From positions 1 to 5,035 of the forward strand of contig DQVY01000284.1 of NCBI GenBank assembly GCA_015661535.1: a DNA stretch of 5,035 nucleotides, in the 5' to 3' direction. This document shows, one piece after another, positions 1-5,035 of the stretch (the first letter of the stretch is position 1; each line of letters begins with the position of its first letter). This DNA is from Sulfurovum sp. Its GTDB lineage: Bacteria; Campylobacterota; Campylobacteria; Campylobacterales; Sulfurovaceae. The notes below the pieces were generated by a model. The model saw nothing but the letters and a program-made list of their open reading frames with translations, was not told the origin of the DNA and searched no databases. A program made the translations under genes and the position numbers.

Positions 1-1
1 A

Positions 2-72
2 TATTTTTTGAAATTGTACCATAAAGATGATGTATATGTCAGAAAAGATAAAGCACTTTTGTATTATCTTTA

Positions 73-73
<1 letters not shown>
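2..73 (+). CDS. Possible C-terminal end of an upstream gene (partial, 23 codons)
   Basis: This frame is open from the left edge to a TAG at 71-73. It encodes 23 residues with an alternating charged and hydrophobic pattern, ending VRKDKALLYYL. The other two forward frames at the edge stop within the first 24 bases (TGA at 9-11, TAA at 22-24), so this is the best candidate for the tail of a gene that starts outside the window. A 23-codon open stretch can occur by chance in AT-rich DNA, and no family is recognisable. The last base of the stop codon is the first base of the 7-bp repeat array that follows. Confidence 0.35.
44..71 (+). terminator. Hairpin over the end of the left-edge reading frame, possible terminator
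   Basis: AAAGATAA (44-51) pairs perfectly with TTATCTTT (64-71). After an A/A mismatch, GCA (53-55) pairs with TGT (60-62, one G-U), leaving a 4-nt CTTT loop. The stem is AT-rich, and the only T-run is inside its 3' arm, with no free T-tract after it. It is therefore a weak or atypical terminator, if it is one. Its position over the last codons of the possible upstream gene fits that role. Confidence 0.3.
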
Positions 74-128
<55 letters not shown>

Positions 129-129
129 T

Positions 130-136
130 AAGGAGG
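130..136 (+). promoter_or_regulatory. Strong ribosome binding site (AAGGAGG) for the 145-aa gene
   Basis: AAGGAGG lies 7 nt before the ATG at 144, which is ideal spacing. It also settles the start: the ATG at 140 is too close and runs into a stop after four codons. Such a strong site directly after a repeat array suggests the downstream pair of genes is actively translated. Confidence 0.85.
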
Positions 137-143
137 TTTATGT

Positions 144-581
144 ATGCAGGATGAAAGAGAAGAGATGATAGAGAAATATTTTCGTATGACTGAGGAGTTT
201 ATAGAAGGGGGGATGCCTTACAGGGATGCTTTAGAATTGTCTGCTGTCACGGTTGGAGGACTGATCCCCTCAAAAGTAGCACAGGCTATGGCAAAATTTC
301 AGGAAGCGATACACCCGCAGTCTCATCTTTCTCAAGAAGAAAATAAAGATGCATTGGCGCTTTTAAGTATGGGGGTATTGTGGGACAATGAGTATTTCGA
401 GCCCATTGCCCCTGATGAAAAGACCGATCTTGAAAATACTTTGGCTGAGTCGGTCTATTTTATTATGAAATATGGGAGAGAATCGGATGGTCTGGAAAAA
501 GCATTAGCGGCAAATGAAGAAAATGTAGGAGATGTCCGCGCACGTGCAGAAGCCATAAAGAGAGTCTTGGGGAAGGTATGA
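144..581 (+). CDS. Unrecognised 145-aa acidic soluble protein, coupled to a SoxY paralog
   Basis: I do not recognise this protein. It is 145 aa, without cysteine, signal peptide or membrane segment, so it is probably cytoplasmic. The sequence is rich in Glu, Asp, Lys and Ala and looks mostly helical, especially residues 1-20 and the C-terminal third (DVRARAEAIKRVL near the end). The middle holds a more hydrophobic patch, ALALLSMGVLWDNEYFEPI. The start is fixed by AAGGAGG at 130-136. Its stop overlaps the start of the next gene in an ATGA (578-581), so the two are translationally coupled. That pairing, next to soxCDYZ, suggests a role in sulfur oxidation such as a cytoplasmic partner or maturation factor for the exported SoxY-like protein, but this is inferred from context only. 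It is shorter than typical TorD-family chaperones and shows no motif that would place it there. Confidence 0.85.
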   Translation: MQDEREEMIEKYFRMTEEFIEGGMPYRDALELSAVTVGGLIPSKVAQAMAKFQEAIHPQSHLSQEENKDALALLSMGVLWDNEYFEPIAPDEKTDLENTLAESVYFIMKYGRESDGLEKALAANEENVGDVRARAEAIKRVLGKV

Positions 582-1036
582 AGCGACGGTATTTTTTAGC
601 TTTAGGGTTTATGACATCTTTAGGAAACAGACTATTGGCAATGGATTACCGAAAGTATTACTCCAAGGCATGGGCTTCCTCATCATTGGATGATGCTGCC
701 ATGGCACTGTATGGAAGAGAAAAATTTTCAACGCTGAAGAAGAGTAAAGATGTCAGATTAACAGTGCCTGCAGGCATTGTAAGCGATAGACAAAATATAG
801 CCATAACAATAGACGCTACTATAGAAGCCAAAACATTGGCCATATTTCAAGATGTGAATAAAACGAGTTTAGTTGCGGTATTTAATGTAGCAGAGCAGTG
901 TGCACTTTCTTATGAGATATACATTAGAATGGAACGCAAGGGAACGCTCTTTGCTGTGCTCGAAGGCTTGGATGGTACATTGTATTATGACCGAAAATAT
1001 GTGGATATTCTTACCTTAAGTTGCATGGCTGCATAA
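578..1036 (+). CDS. Divergent SoxY paralog with altered C-terminal arm
   Basis: This 152-aa protein aligns end to end with the SoxY encoded at 3951. Shared blocks are RRxFL at the N terminus, ALYG, AKTLAIFQD (residues about 84-92; AKTVALFQD in SoxY), VAVF, and AVLEGLDGTLYY versus AVVEGTDGKFYV. The start KRRYFLALGF resembles a Tat signal (R3-R4) with a plausible cut after LLA near residue 21, but the hydrophobic stretch is short and broken by Asn-Arg. SoxY proteins carry sulfur on a cysteine in a flexible GGCGG-like tail. Here the tail is LTLSCMAA, so the cysteine (C149) is kept but the glycines are gone and it is fourth, not third, from the end. A second cysteine (C108) has no counterpart in the other SoxY. 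Arginine codons include CGA, CGG and CGC, unlike the AGA-rich soxCDYZ genes. It could be a specialised carrier, a regulator or decoy, or a decaying duplicate, though the intact frame and coupling argue for function. No second SoxZ lies beside it. Confidence 0.85.
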   Translation: MKRRYFLALGFMTSLGNRLLAMDYRKYYSKAWASSSLDDAAMALYGREKFSTLKKSKDVRLTVPAGIVSDRQNIAITIDATIEAKTLAIFQDVNKTSLVAVFNVAEQCALSYEIYIRMERKGTLFAVLEGLDGTLYYDRKYVDILTLSCMAA

Positions 1037-1054
1037 GGAAAACTACTAGAAAGT

Positions 1055-1087
1055 AAATAATATTTATAATAATTATATTATTTTTTT
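1055..1087 (+). terminator. Weak AT-only hairpin with T-tract after the SoxY paralog
   Basis: AAATAATAT (1055-1063) pairs perfectly with ATATTATTT (1075-1083) around an 11-nt loop, and seven T residues run from 1081 to 1087. The layout is that of an intrinsic terminator for the two-gene unit, but with no G-C pair the stem would be unstable. It lies in highly AT-rich DNA where such matches are expected by chance, so partial readthrough into soxC is possible. Confidence 0.35.
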
Positions 1088-1157
1088 ATCTTTATCGTGA
1101 ATATTTGTTACAGTGAGATGATTTATATCAAGATAGTGCCTCTATTAATTATTATGC

Positions 1158-1194
1158 TTATTATTTTTATTTTATTTCAATATAATTGAAGTAT
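1158..1194 (+). promoter_or_regulatory. Probable sigma70-type promoter for soxC
   Basis: A perfect TATAAT sits at 1181-1186, downstream of T-rich DNA (1150-1178). The -35 position at 17-bp spacing (1158-1163, TTATTA) matches the consensus poorly, which is usual for Campylobacterota promoters, where upstream T-rich periodicity replaces a strong -35. Transcription would start around 1192-1194, giving a leader of about 58 nt before the soxC ATG. The leader would contain the palindrome at 1204-1223 and the ribosome binding site. Confidence 0.55.
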
Positions 1195-1203
1195 ATGACT
1201 ATT

Positions 1204-1223
1204 CTAAGGCTTAAGCCCCTTAG
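1204..1223. promoter_or_regulatory. Nested palindrome in the soxC leader
   Basis: CTAAGG (1204-1209) is the inverted repeat of CCTTAG (1218-1223), and GGCTTAAGCC (1208-1217) is itself a perfect 10-bp palindrome. In RNA it could fold either as a 6-bp stem with an 8-nt loop, or as CTAA/TTAG plus GGC/GCC with a bulge. It begins about 10 nt after the predicted transcription start and ends 17 nt before the soxC ribosome binding site. A repressor operator just after the start site, or a 5' stabilising hairpin, are both plausible. There is no T-tract, so it is not a terminator. Confidence 0.5.
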
Positions 1224-1240
1224 GCAGTTTAAAATCAATC

Positions 1241-1247
1241 AAGGAGG
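1241..1247 (+). promoter_or_regulatory. Ribosome binding site that sets the soxC start
   Basis: AAGGAGG lies 4 nt before the ATG at 1252. This decides the start in favour of 1252 over the in-frame TTG at 1186, which lies inside the predicted promoter, and the ATG at 1195. From 1252 the protein begins MNKINN and carries a normal Tat signal. Confidence 0.85.
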
Positions 1248-1251
1248 ACCA

Positions 1252-2610
1252 ATGAATAAGATAAACAATGTATCTAAAGAAGAAATTGAAGTAATCTCTG
1301 AAGTATCAGAGCAAGCGTCAAGAAGAAACTTCTTTAAGAAAACAGCAGCTTATTCGATGAGCGCATTGGCTGCGGCGAGTGTTGTTGCACCAGTCACAGT
1401 AGATGCCAACGAACATGTTAAGGCAAACCCAGAGGATGATCCGAACATCATGGAAGAAAAACCATGGAGTCTAAAGTTTGGTGATGATGTAACCGTTAAC
1501 TTATATGGAAAACCATCTCCGTATGAACATAATGTCACACGTAGAACAACAGAGATATTATCATCTGGAAATATGAGAGCATCTATTGCAGTTACTCCAA
1601 TACAAGATATGAATGGTATTATTACGCCAAATGGTCTCTTTTTTAATAGACACCATGGTGGTACGCCAACGATTGATCCTAATCAGCATAGACTGATGAT
1701 CCATGGTCTTGTTGAAAAGCCTATCGTTTTAACGATGGATCAGCTTAAAAGATATCCTAATGTAAGTAGAATTCACTTCCTCGAATGTCCGGCAAATGGC
1801 GGACCAGAGTGGAGAGGACCTCAGTTTAACTCTATTCAATTTGCGAAAGGCTTTATGTCTTGTGCGGAGTGGACAGGGGTATATATTAAAGATATTCTTA
1901 AAGATCTTGGTCTTAATCCAAAAGCACAGTGGATGTTAGCAGAAGGTATTGATAACTCTCATATGGGAAGAACAATTCCTATTGATAAAGTACTTGATGA
2001 TGCGATGATCGTTTGGGGACAAAATGGTGAAGCTTTACGTCCTGAGCAAGGATATCCTATAAGAATTGTTGTTCCGGGTTGGGAAGCAAACTTATGTGTA
2101 AAATGGTTATGTAGACTAGAATTTGCTTCTGAGCCATTCTATGCAAAAGAGGAAACTTCTAAGTACACTGCCTTGAAGCAAACAGGTAAAGCGATACAGC
2201 ATTTCTATGCAAATGAAGTAAACTCTGTGATTACTTCGCCATGTCCTGAGAAAAACTGGGAAGACCTTAAAAAAGGTGAAATGGTTGAGATAGAAGGACT
2301 TGCATGGTCTGGTATGGGTACGATTACACATGTAGATGTGTCATTTGATGGTGGTAAAAACTGGGTAGAGGCATCGTTGAAAGGTCTAGTCCTTGAAAAA
2401 GCATGGACTAGATTCTCAATCATGCACAAGTATACAGGGAAACCAATGTTGCTTAGTTCACGTGCAAGTGATGATGCTGGACATGTACAGCCTTCAGTCA
2501 AGAATGAAAGAGTTGCAGTAGGAATTGAAGGTGTATACCATAGAAATGGTATTCATACATGGGAAATAGATGCAGAAGGAGAAGTGACAAATGTACAAAT
2601 CTTATCATAA
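1252..2610 (+). CDS. soxC: SoxC, molybdenum subunit of sulfane dehydrogenase SoxCD
   Basis: SoxC is the molybdopterin-bearing catalytic subunit of SoxCD, a periplasmic enzyme that oxidises the sulfane sulfur of SoxY-cysteine-bound intermediates, releasing six electrons in the complete Sox pathway. The protein is 452 aa from the chosen ATG. A Tat signal is clear: SRRNFFKK with R24-R25, a hydrophobic Ala-rich stretch, and a likely cut after VDA near residue 52. Tat export fits a cofactor loaded in the cytoplasm. The sulfite-oxidase-type molybdopterin domain spans roughly residues 95-280, with NRHHG at 132-136 and FLECPANGGPEW, whose C179 is the expected molybdenum-ligating cysteine. GWEANLCVKWLCRLEF leads into the dimerisation domain (about 300-440), which has an immunoglobulin-like VDVSFDGGKNW segment. 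Its end overlaps soxD by 20 nt. SoxC and plain sulfite dehydrogenase are related, but the neighbouring soxD, soxY and soxZ make SoxC the firm choice. Confidence 0.95.
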   Translation: MNKINNVSKEEIEVISEVSEQASRRNFFKKTAAYSMSALAAASVVAPVTVDANEHVKANPEDDPNIMEEKPWSLKFGDDVTVNLYGKPSPYEHNVTRRTTEILSSGNMRASIAVTPIQDMNGIITPNGLFFNRHHGGTPTIDPNQHRLMIHGLVEKPIVLTMDQLKRYPNVSRIHFLECPANGGPEWRGPQFNSIQFAKGFMSCAEWTGVYIKDILKDLGLNPKAQWMLAEGIDNSHMGRTIPIDKVLDDAMIVWGQNGEALRPEQGYPIRIVVPGWEANLCVKWLCRLEFASEPFYAKEETSKYTALKQTGKAIQHFYANEVNSVITSPCPEKNWEDLKKGEMVEIEGLAWSGMGTITHVDVSFDGGKNWVEASLKGLVLEKAWTRFSIMHKYTGKPMLLSSRASDDAGHVQPSVKNERVAVGIEGVYHRNGIHTWEIDAEGEVTNVQILS

Positions 2611-3850
2611 AAAAATTGTTGCAACGACATTGTTTGCATCCGTAGTATTGCTGGGAGCAACTGCAAGTTATGCATCAGGTGATGCAAAAAAAGCAAGACC
2701 ATCTGTGATCAATGGTGTACCTGTGGTATATCCGGCGATGACAGAAAAAGAGCTAAAAGCTGCGGTAGGTCCTGTAAAGGCATCACTTTCCAAGTCAGTA
2801 AAAAATAAATATGACTTCAATGGTAAAGCGATTGTTGACGGTGGGGTATATTATCCGATCGTTAATGGCAAAAGAGGTGCTTATTATGTAAATGAAAAAG
2901 CACACAAAACAGCCTATAACAAAGGTAAAAAAGCAACTGCGAACGAGCAAAAAGCTTGGGATATAGATGTTATGCCAGATGGTACAGGACTTCCTGAAGG
3001 TTCAGGTTCTGTAGAAGAGGGTGACGAGCTTTATGAAGAAAAGTGTCAAAACTGTCATGGTGACTTTGGTGCAGGTGCGGGACTTTACCCACGTCTAACT
3101 GTAGGAAATGCCTATGAGATGCAAAAAACATTGATGTTCCAGCGCGTGAACCCAGAGAATGATGGACCGCAGCGTGCATTTGGTTCATACTGGCCATATG
3201 CAAGTACATTATGGTGGTACATTAAAACAGGGATGCCTCACCAAGCACCAATGTCATTGTCAACTAATGAAGTGTATGCCCTGTCTGCATATATCCTCTA
3301 CATTAATGAAATGAAAATTGATGGCGTTGAAGTAGATGATGAGTATGTGCTTGATAGAAAGAAATTCTTAAAAATTGTTATGCCTAACGTAGATGGATTT
3401 GAACCTAAAATAGATGGTCCAAAAGGTCAAGACAATGCACGTAAGTATTTCAATAACCCATTAAATTACGGTAATGGTACAAGATGTATGAAAAACTGTT
3501 ATGATGGTGAACCTAAGGTAGTAAGAATCGCAACTGGGCTCACAGATTTTACACCTCCATTGAGTTCTGAGAAAACACTTCCAGAAGTAAAAGCAGATGC
3601 AGGTCCAGTACATGCAGGCAAAAAAGTATATGATGCATCATGTGCAGTATGTCATGCTACTGACTCTATGGGTGCACCAGCAGTTGGTGATAAAGCAGCA
3701 TGGGCAGCAGTGTTGAAAAAAGGTATTGACAAAGTGAATGCTAATGCATTGAATGGGATCAATGGTATGCCTCCAAAAGGTGGTGCTATGGATCTTACAG
3801 AGGCGCAACTGAAAGAAGTTGTTGATTATATGGTTGGTGCAAGTAAATAA
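2591..3850 (+). CDS. soxD: SoxD, diheme cytochrome c subunit of SoxCD
   Basis: SoxD takes electrons from the SoxC molybdenum centre and hands them to a downstream cytochrome in the periplasm. The 419-aa protein has a Sec signal peptide (basic YHKK, hydrophobic core, likely cut after SYA near residue 28). Two c-type heme sites are visible: C152-Q-N-C-H156 with a probable Met ligand in GMPHQAP (M215), and C351-A-V-C-H355 with a probable Met in NGMPPKGG (M393). The second domain has the GAPAVGDKAAW signature of cytochrome c5-like proteins, so SoxD looks like a Sox-specific heme domain joined to a c5-like domain. A C299-x3-C303 pair (RCMKNC) in the linker lacks a following His, so it is more likely a disulfide than a heme site. 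Two hemes match the Paracoccus-type SoxD; some bacteria have a one-heme form. The start is supported by AAGGAG at 2576-2581 and by overlap with soxC, implying translational coupling. Confidence 0.94.
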   Translation: MYKSYHKKIVATTLFASVVLLGATASYASGDAKKARPSVINGVPVVYPAMTEKELKAAVGPVKASLSKSVKNKYDFNGKAIVDGGVYYPIVNGKRGAYYVNEKAHKTAYNKGKKATANEQKAWDIDVMPDGTGLPEGSGSVEEGDELYEEKCQNCHGDFGAGAGLYPRLTVGNAYEMQKTLMFQRVNPENDGPQRAFGSYWPYASTLWWYIKTGMPHQAPMSLSTNEVYALSAYILYINEMKIDGVEVDDEYVLDRKKFLKIVMPNVDGFEPKIDGPKGQDNARKYFNNPLNYGNGTRCMKNCYDGEPKVVRIATGLTDFTPPLSSEKTLPEVKADAGPVHAGKKVYDASCAVCHATDSMGAPAVGDKAAWAAVLKKGIDKVNANALNGINGMPPKGGAMDLTEAQLKEVVDYMVGASK

Positions 3851-3871
3851 TTGTGGCTTATCACAATTATT
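3846..3871 (+). other. Perfect 10-bp hairpin spanning the soxD stop codon
   Basis: AATAATTGTG (3846-3855) is an exact inverted repeat of CACAATTATT (3862-3871) with a 6-nt GCTTAT loop. The soxD TAA (3848-3850) lies in the left arm. No T-tract follows, so it is not a classical terminator. It could protect the 3' end of soxCD mRNA or be an RNA-processing site. Confidence 0.6.
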
Positions 3872-3898
3872 ACACAATGTACCAGTAAAATAGAATAT

Positions 3899-3922
3899 GG
3901 GGTTGGCACCAGCCAACCTTTT
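3899..3922 (+). terminator. Terminator-like hairpin between soxD and soxY
   Basis: GGTTGGC (3901-3907) pairs perfectly with GCCAACC (3912-3918) around an ACCA loop. Two further G-U pairs (3899-3900 with 3919-3920) extend the stem, and TTTTAT follows. This is the most GC-rich stem in the window and looks like a rho-independent terminator, though the T-run is short. Since soxY starts only 28 nt later, it may act as a leaky attenuator that lowers soxYZ relative to soxCD, or as a 5' stabilising hairpin if soxYZ has its own start. An AT-rich TAAAATAGAAT at 3886-3896 could supply a -10, but no clear -35 is seen. Confidence 0.6.
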
Positions 3923-3950
3923 ATCTCAAATTAGAGCAAAAGGAAATAAA

Positions 3951-4397
3951 ATGGATAGAAGAAAATTTTTAAGTTTAAGTGTGGTTGCAGCAGCTGTTGT
4001 ACCAGCAAGTTTATCTGCGATTGATTTCAGAGCAACAAAGCCTGACACATGGACAGCACATAATGTAAAAGATGCAATTAAAGCACTTTATGGTGATGTT
4101 GCATTGGTTGAAGAAGGTGTAACTGTAAAAGCACCAAAAGTAGCAAGTAACGGTGGGGCTATTCCTGTTACTGTGAAATCTGACAAAGCTGCTAAAACTG
4201 TAGCACTTTTCCAAGATGCCAACCCGGAAGCTACTGTTGCAGTATTTACTGTACCTGAAGGTGGGATCGTGAACTATATGATGAAGATCAAGATGAAAGC
4301 ATCTGGTAAAATTACAGCAGTTGTTGAAGGAACTGATGGTAAGTTTTACGTAGGTAATATATCACTTGAAGTTGCACTTGGTGGATGTGAAGGTTAA
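3951..4397 (+). CDS. soxY: SoxY, sulfur-carrier protein (GGCEG tail)
   Basis: SoxY is the carrier subunit of SoxYZ; its C-terminal cysteine holds the sulfur substrate while SoxXA, SoxB and SoxCD act on it in the periplasm. The protein is 148 aa from the chosen start. The N terminus DRRKFLSLS with R3-R4, an Ala/Val-rich core and LSA near residue 23 is a Tat signal. The mature domain (about 30-140) includes ALYG, AKTVALFQD, TVAVF and AVVEGTDGKFYV. The swinging-arm tail is ALGGCEG, with C146 third from the end as in the usual GGCGG, but with Glu in place of a Gly. The start at 3951 is supported by AAGGA at 3940-3944. An upstream in-frame ATG at 3897 is rejected because it reads through the terminator-like hairpin and would bury the Tat signal. 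soxZ follows after 50 nt. Confidence 0.94.
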   Translation: MDRRKFLSLSVVAAAVVPASLSAIDFRATKPDTWTAHNVKDAIKALYGDVALVEEGVTVKAPKVASNGGAIPVTVKSDKAAKTVALFQDANPEATVAVFTVPEGGIVNYMMKIKMKASGKITAVVEGTDGKFYVGNISLEVALGGCEG

Positions 4398-4403
4398 TCC
4401 TTC
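4389..4403 (+). other. Short hairpin around the soxY stop codon
   Basis: GAAGG (4389-4393) pairs with CCTTC (4399-4403), with the soxY TAA in the 5-nt loop TTAAT. The stem is only 5 bp and no T-tract follows. It is noted because the soxD stop also lies in a hairpin; on its own a match this short could be chance. Confidence 0.25.
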
Positions 4404-4447
4404 CCGCTTAATCAGTATAAATAGAAATAGAAATAAAAAGGAATATT

Positions 4448-4750
4448 ATGGGTAATATGAAAATTAAAGCAAAAGTTAAAGGTGATGTTGTACAAGTTAA
4501 AGTTATGGCAAAACATGACATGCTTACATATGATCAAGCAAAGAAAAAAGGTGTTGATGCGAACTTCATTACACACATCACTGCAAAAGCAAACGGTAAA
4601 GTAGTGTATGATGCATCTACATCTCAGTTCTGGTCTAAAAATCCTCAATTCAAATTTGAATTTAAGGGTGCAGCGAAAGGTGATAAAGTTGAGATCACAT
4701 GGGTTGACCTTAAAGGGAACACTGTAACAGAATCTAAAAAGATTAAATAA
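4448..4750 (+). CDS. soxZ: SoxZ, partner of the SoxY sulfur carrier
   Basis: SoxZ forms the heterodimer with SoxY that serves as substrate carrier for all Sox enzymes. The 100-aa length is typical of the family. Family features seen are the N-terminal KIKAKVKGDVVQVKV strand region, NFITHITAKANGKVVYDA in the middle, the FWSKNPQFKFEFKG block (about residues 58-71) and GDKVEITWVDLKGN near the end, together an immunoglobulin-like beta-sandwich. It has no signal peptide, in line with SoxZ being exported together with Tat-signalled SoxY. The His-Pro-Met segment common in other SoxZ proteins appears here as KHDML. AAAAGGA at 4436-4442 supports the ATG at 4448 over the one at 4457. It is the last gene of the sox operon, followed by a strong terminator at 4800-4834. 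Confidence 0.94.
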   Translation: MGNMKIKAKVKGDVVQVKVMAKHDMLTYDQAKKKGVDANFITHITAKANGKVVYDASTSQFWSKNPQFKFEFKGAAKGDKVEITWVDLKGNTVTESKKIK

Positions 4751-4761
4751 TCAATCAGCAA

Positions 4762-4790
4762 TATCTATACGGCCTCAGGGTCGATAGATA
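4762..4790. other. Inverted repeat between soxZ and the operon terminator
   Basis: TATCTAT (4762-4768) is a perfect inverted repeat of ATAGATA (4784-4790). After a small internal loop, GGCC (4771-4774) pairs with GGTC (4779-4782, one G-U) around a TCAG loop. No T-tract follows on the plus strand. Read on the minus strand it is followed by moderately T-rich DNA, so it might help terminate the convergent minus-strand gene, or simply stabilise the soxZ 3' end. Confidence 0.45.
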
Positions 4791-4799
4791 GTGTAAGAT

Positions 4800-4834
4800 C
4801 AGCTAATGTACTTGAGAGTATATTAGTTGTTTTT
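4800..4834 (+). terminator. Intrinsic terminator of the sox operon
   Basis: A 13-bp stem without mismatches (two G-U pairs) is formed by 4800-4812 (CAGCTAATGTACT) and 4817-4829 (AGTATATTAGTTG) around a TGAG tetraloop. Five T residues follow at 4830-4834. Placed 49 nt after soxZ and before a convergent gene, it is the natural end of the soxCDYZ transcript. Confidence 0.85.
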
Positions 4835-4862
4835 ATAGGGGTAAATGTTGAAATGTAAAGGG

Positions 4863-5035
4863 TTAGCTTTGTGTTTCAGGTAGTTTAAACCAGTAGACTT
4901 CTTCTCTTGTCAGTGTGGCTTCTTTTCTCTCTTCAAAGTGTTTTGTCATATCAAAGTCTTTTGTTCCGTAGCCTTCTTTATACTCTTTTATAAAAGCAGT
5001 ATAGAGATCTTCTTTCATCGCGGTAATTTGATAGA
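4863..5035 (-). CDS. C-terminal end of an unrecognised convergent gene (partial)
   Basis: On the minus strand a frame is open from the right edge to a TAA at 4863-4865, giving about 56 residues. The segment is rich in Lys, Glu, Tyr and Phe, with EEVYWFKLPETQS at its end. An internal Met at 5016-5018 has no ribosome binding site before it, so the gene most likely starts beyond the window. Its convergent orientation, with hairpins between it and soxZ, supports a real gene rather than a shadow. I do not recognise the family, and it is not an obvious Sox component. Confidence 0.6.
   Translation of the reverse strand, partial: YQITAMKEDLYTAFIKEYKEGYGTKDFDMTKHFEERKEATLTREEVYWFKLPETQS

Noticed and set aside
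658..843. Minus-strand open frame inside the SoxY paralog
   Set aside because: It lies entirely antisense to a well-supported gene and shows no convincing start signal or family resemblance.
1055..1180. A small gene or RNA in the AT-rich gap before soxC
   Set aside because: The stretch is low-complexity AT-rich DNA with frequent stops. Only the weak hairpin and the promoter elements can be supported.
1186..1251. N-terminal extension of SoxC from a TTG at 1186 or the ATG at 1195
   Set aside because: The TTG begins within the predicted TATAAT, neither has a ribosome binding site, and the ATG at 1252 has a strong AAGGAGG just upstream.
2205..2501. Minus-strand open frames inside soxC and, similarly, inside soxD, soxY and soxZ
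   Set aside because: All are antisense to clearly identified sox genes, with unusual composition (rich in Cys, His and Phe) as expected from reverse reading of biased codons.
3485..3499. A third heme site in SoxD
   Set aside because: The cysteines are spaced CX3C and are followed by Tyr, not His, so the CXXCH requirement is not met.
3897..3950. N-terminal extension of SoxY from the ATG at 3897
   Set aside because: It would translate the terminator-like hairpin and put 18 residues before the Tat motif. No ribosome binding site precedes it, while 3951 has AAGGA at good spacing and gives a standard SoxY N terminus.

Overview
The window most likely comes from a sulfur-oxidising member of the Campylobacterota (Epsilonproteobacteria), probably a Sulfurovum- or Sulfurimonas-like chemolithotroph. 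This rests on three things: moderately AT-rich DNA with AGA-dominated arginine codons, a sigma70-type promoter with a perfect TATAAT in a T-rich tract and only a weak -35, and above all the gene order soxC-soxD-soxY-soxZ. Campylobacterota are known to carry that cluster apart from a soxXYZAB locus. The genus is an inference.

Layout: (1) Positions 1-143 hold a possible C-terminal end of an upstream gene, a hairpin, and a striking array of eight 7-bp repeats that runs up to a strong ribosome binding site. (2) Positions 144-1036 hold two translationally coupled genes: an unrecognised 145-aa protein, and a full-length but divergent SoxY paralog that keeps a cysteine near its C terminus but has lost the glycine-rich arm. 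(3) Positions 1037-1251 are an AT-rich gap with a weak terminator candidate, a promoter and a palindromic leader for soxC. (4) Positions 1252-3850 hold soxC (Tat-exported molybdenum subunit) and soxD (diheme cytochrome c), which overlap by 20 nt. (5) Positions 3851-3950 contain two back-to-back hairpins, the second terminator-like, between soxD and soxY. (6) Positions 3951-4750 hold soxY and soxZ, the sulfur-carrier pair. (7) Positions 4751-4862 hold two hairpins, one a convincing intrinsic terminator, followed by the 3' end of an unrecognised gene on the minus strand.

Functionally, SoxYZ carries the sulfur substrate on the C-terminal cysteine of SoxY in the periplasm. SoxCD oxidises the sulfane sulfur of the SoxY-bound intermediate and passes electrons through the SoxD hemes to the respiratory chain. 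SoxXA and SoxB, needed for loading and hydrolysis, are not here and would be encoded elsewhere. The core operon is a known system. The less ordinary parts are the repeat-headed two-gene unit with the SoxY paralog, and the hairpin pair that could uncouple soxYZ expression from soxCD. No mobile element, tRNA, rRNA or CRISPR array was seen.
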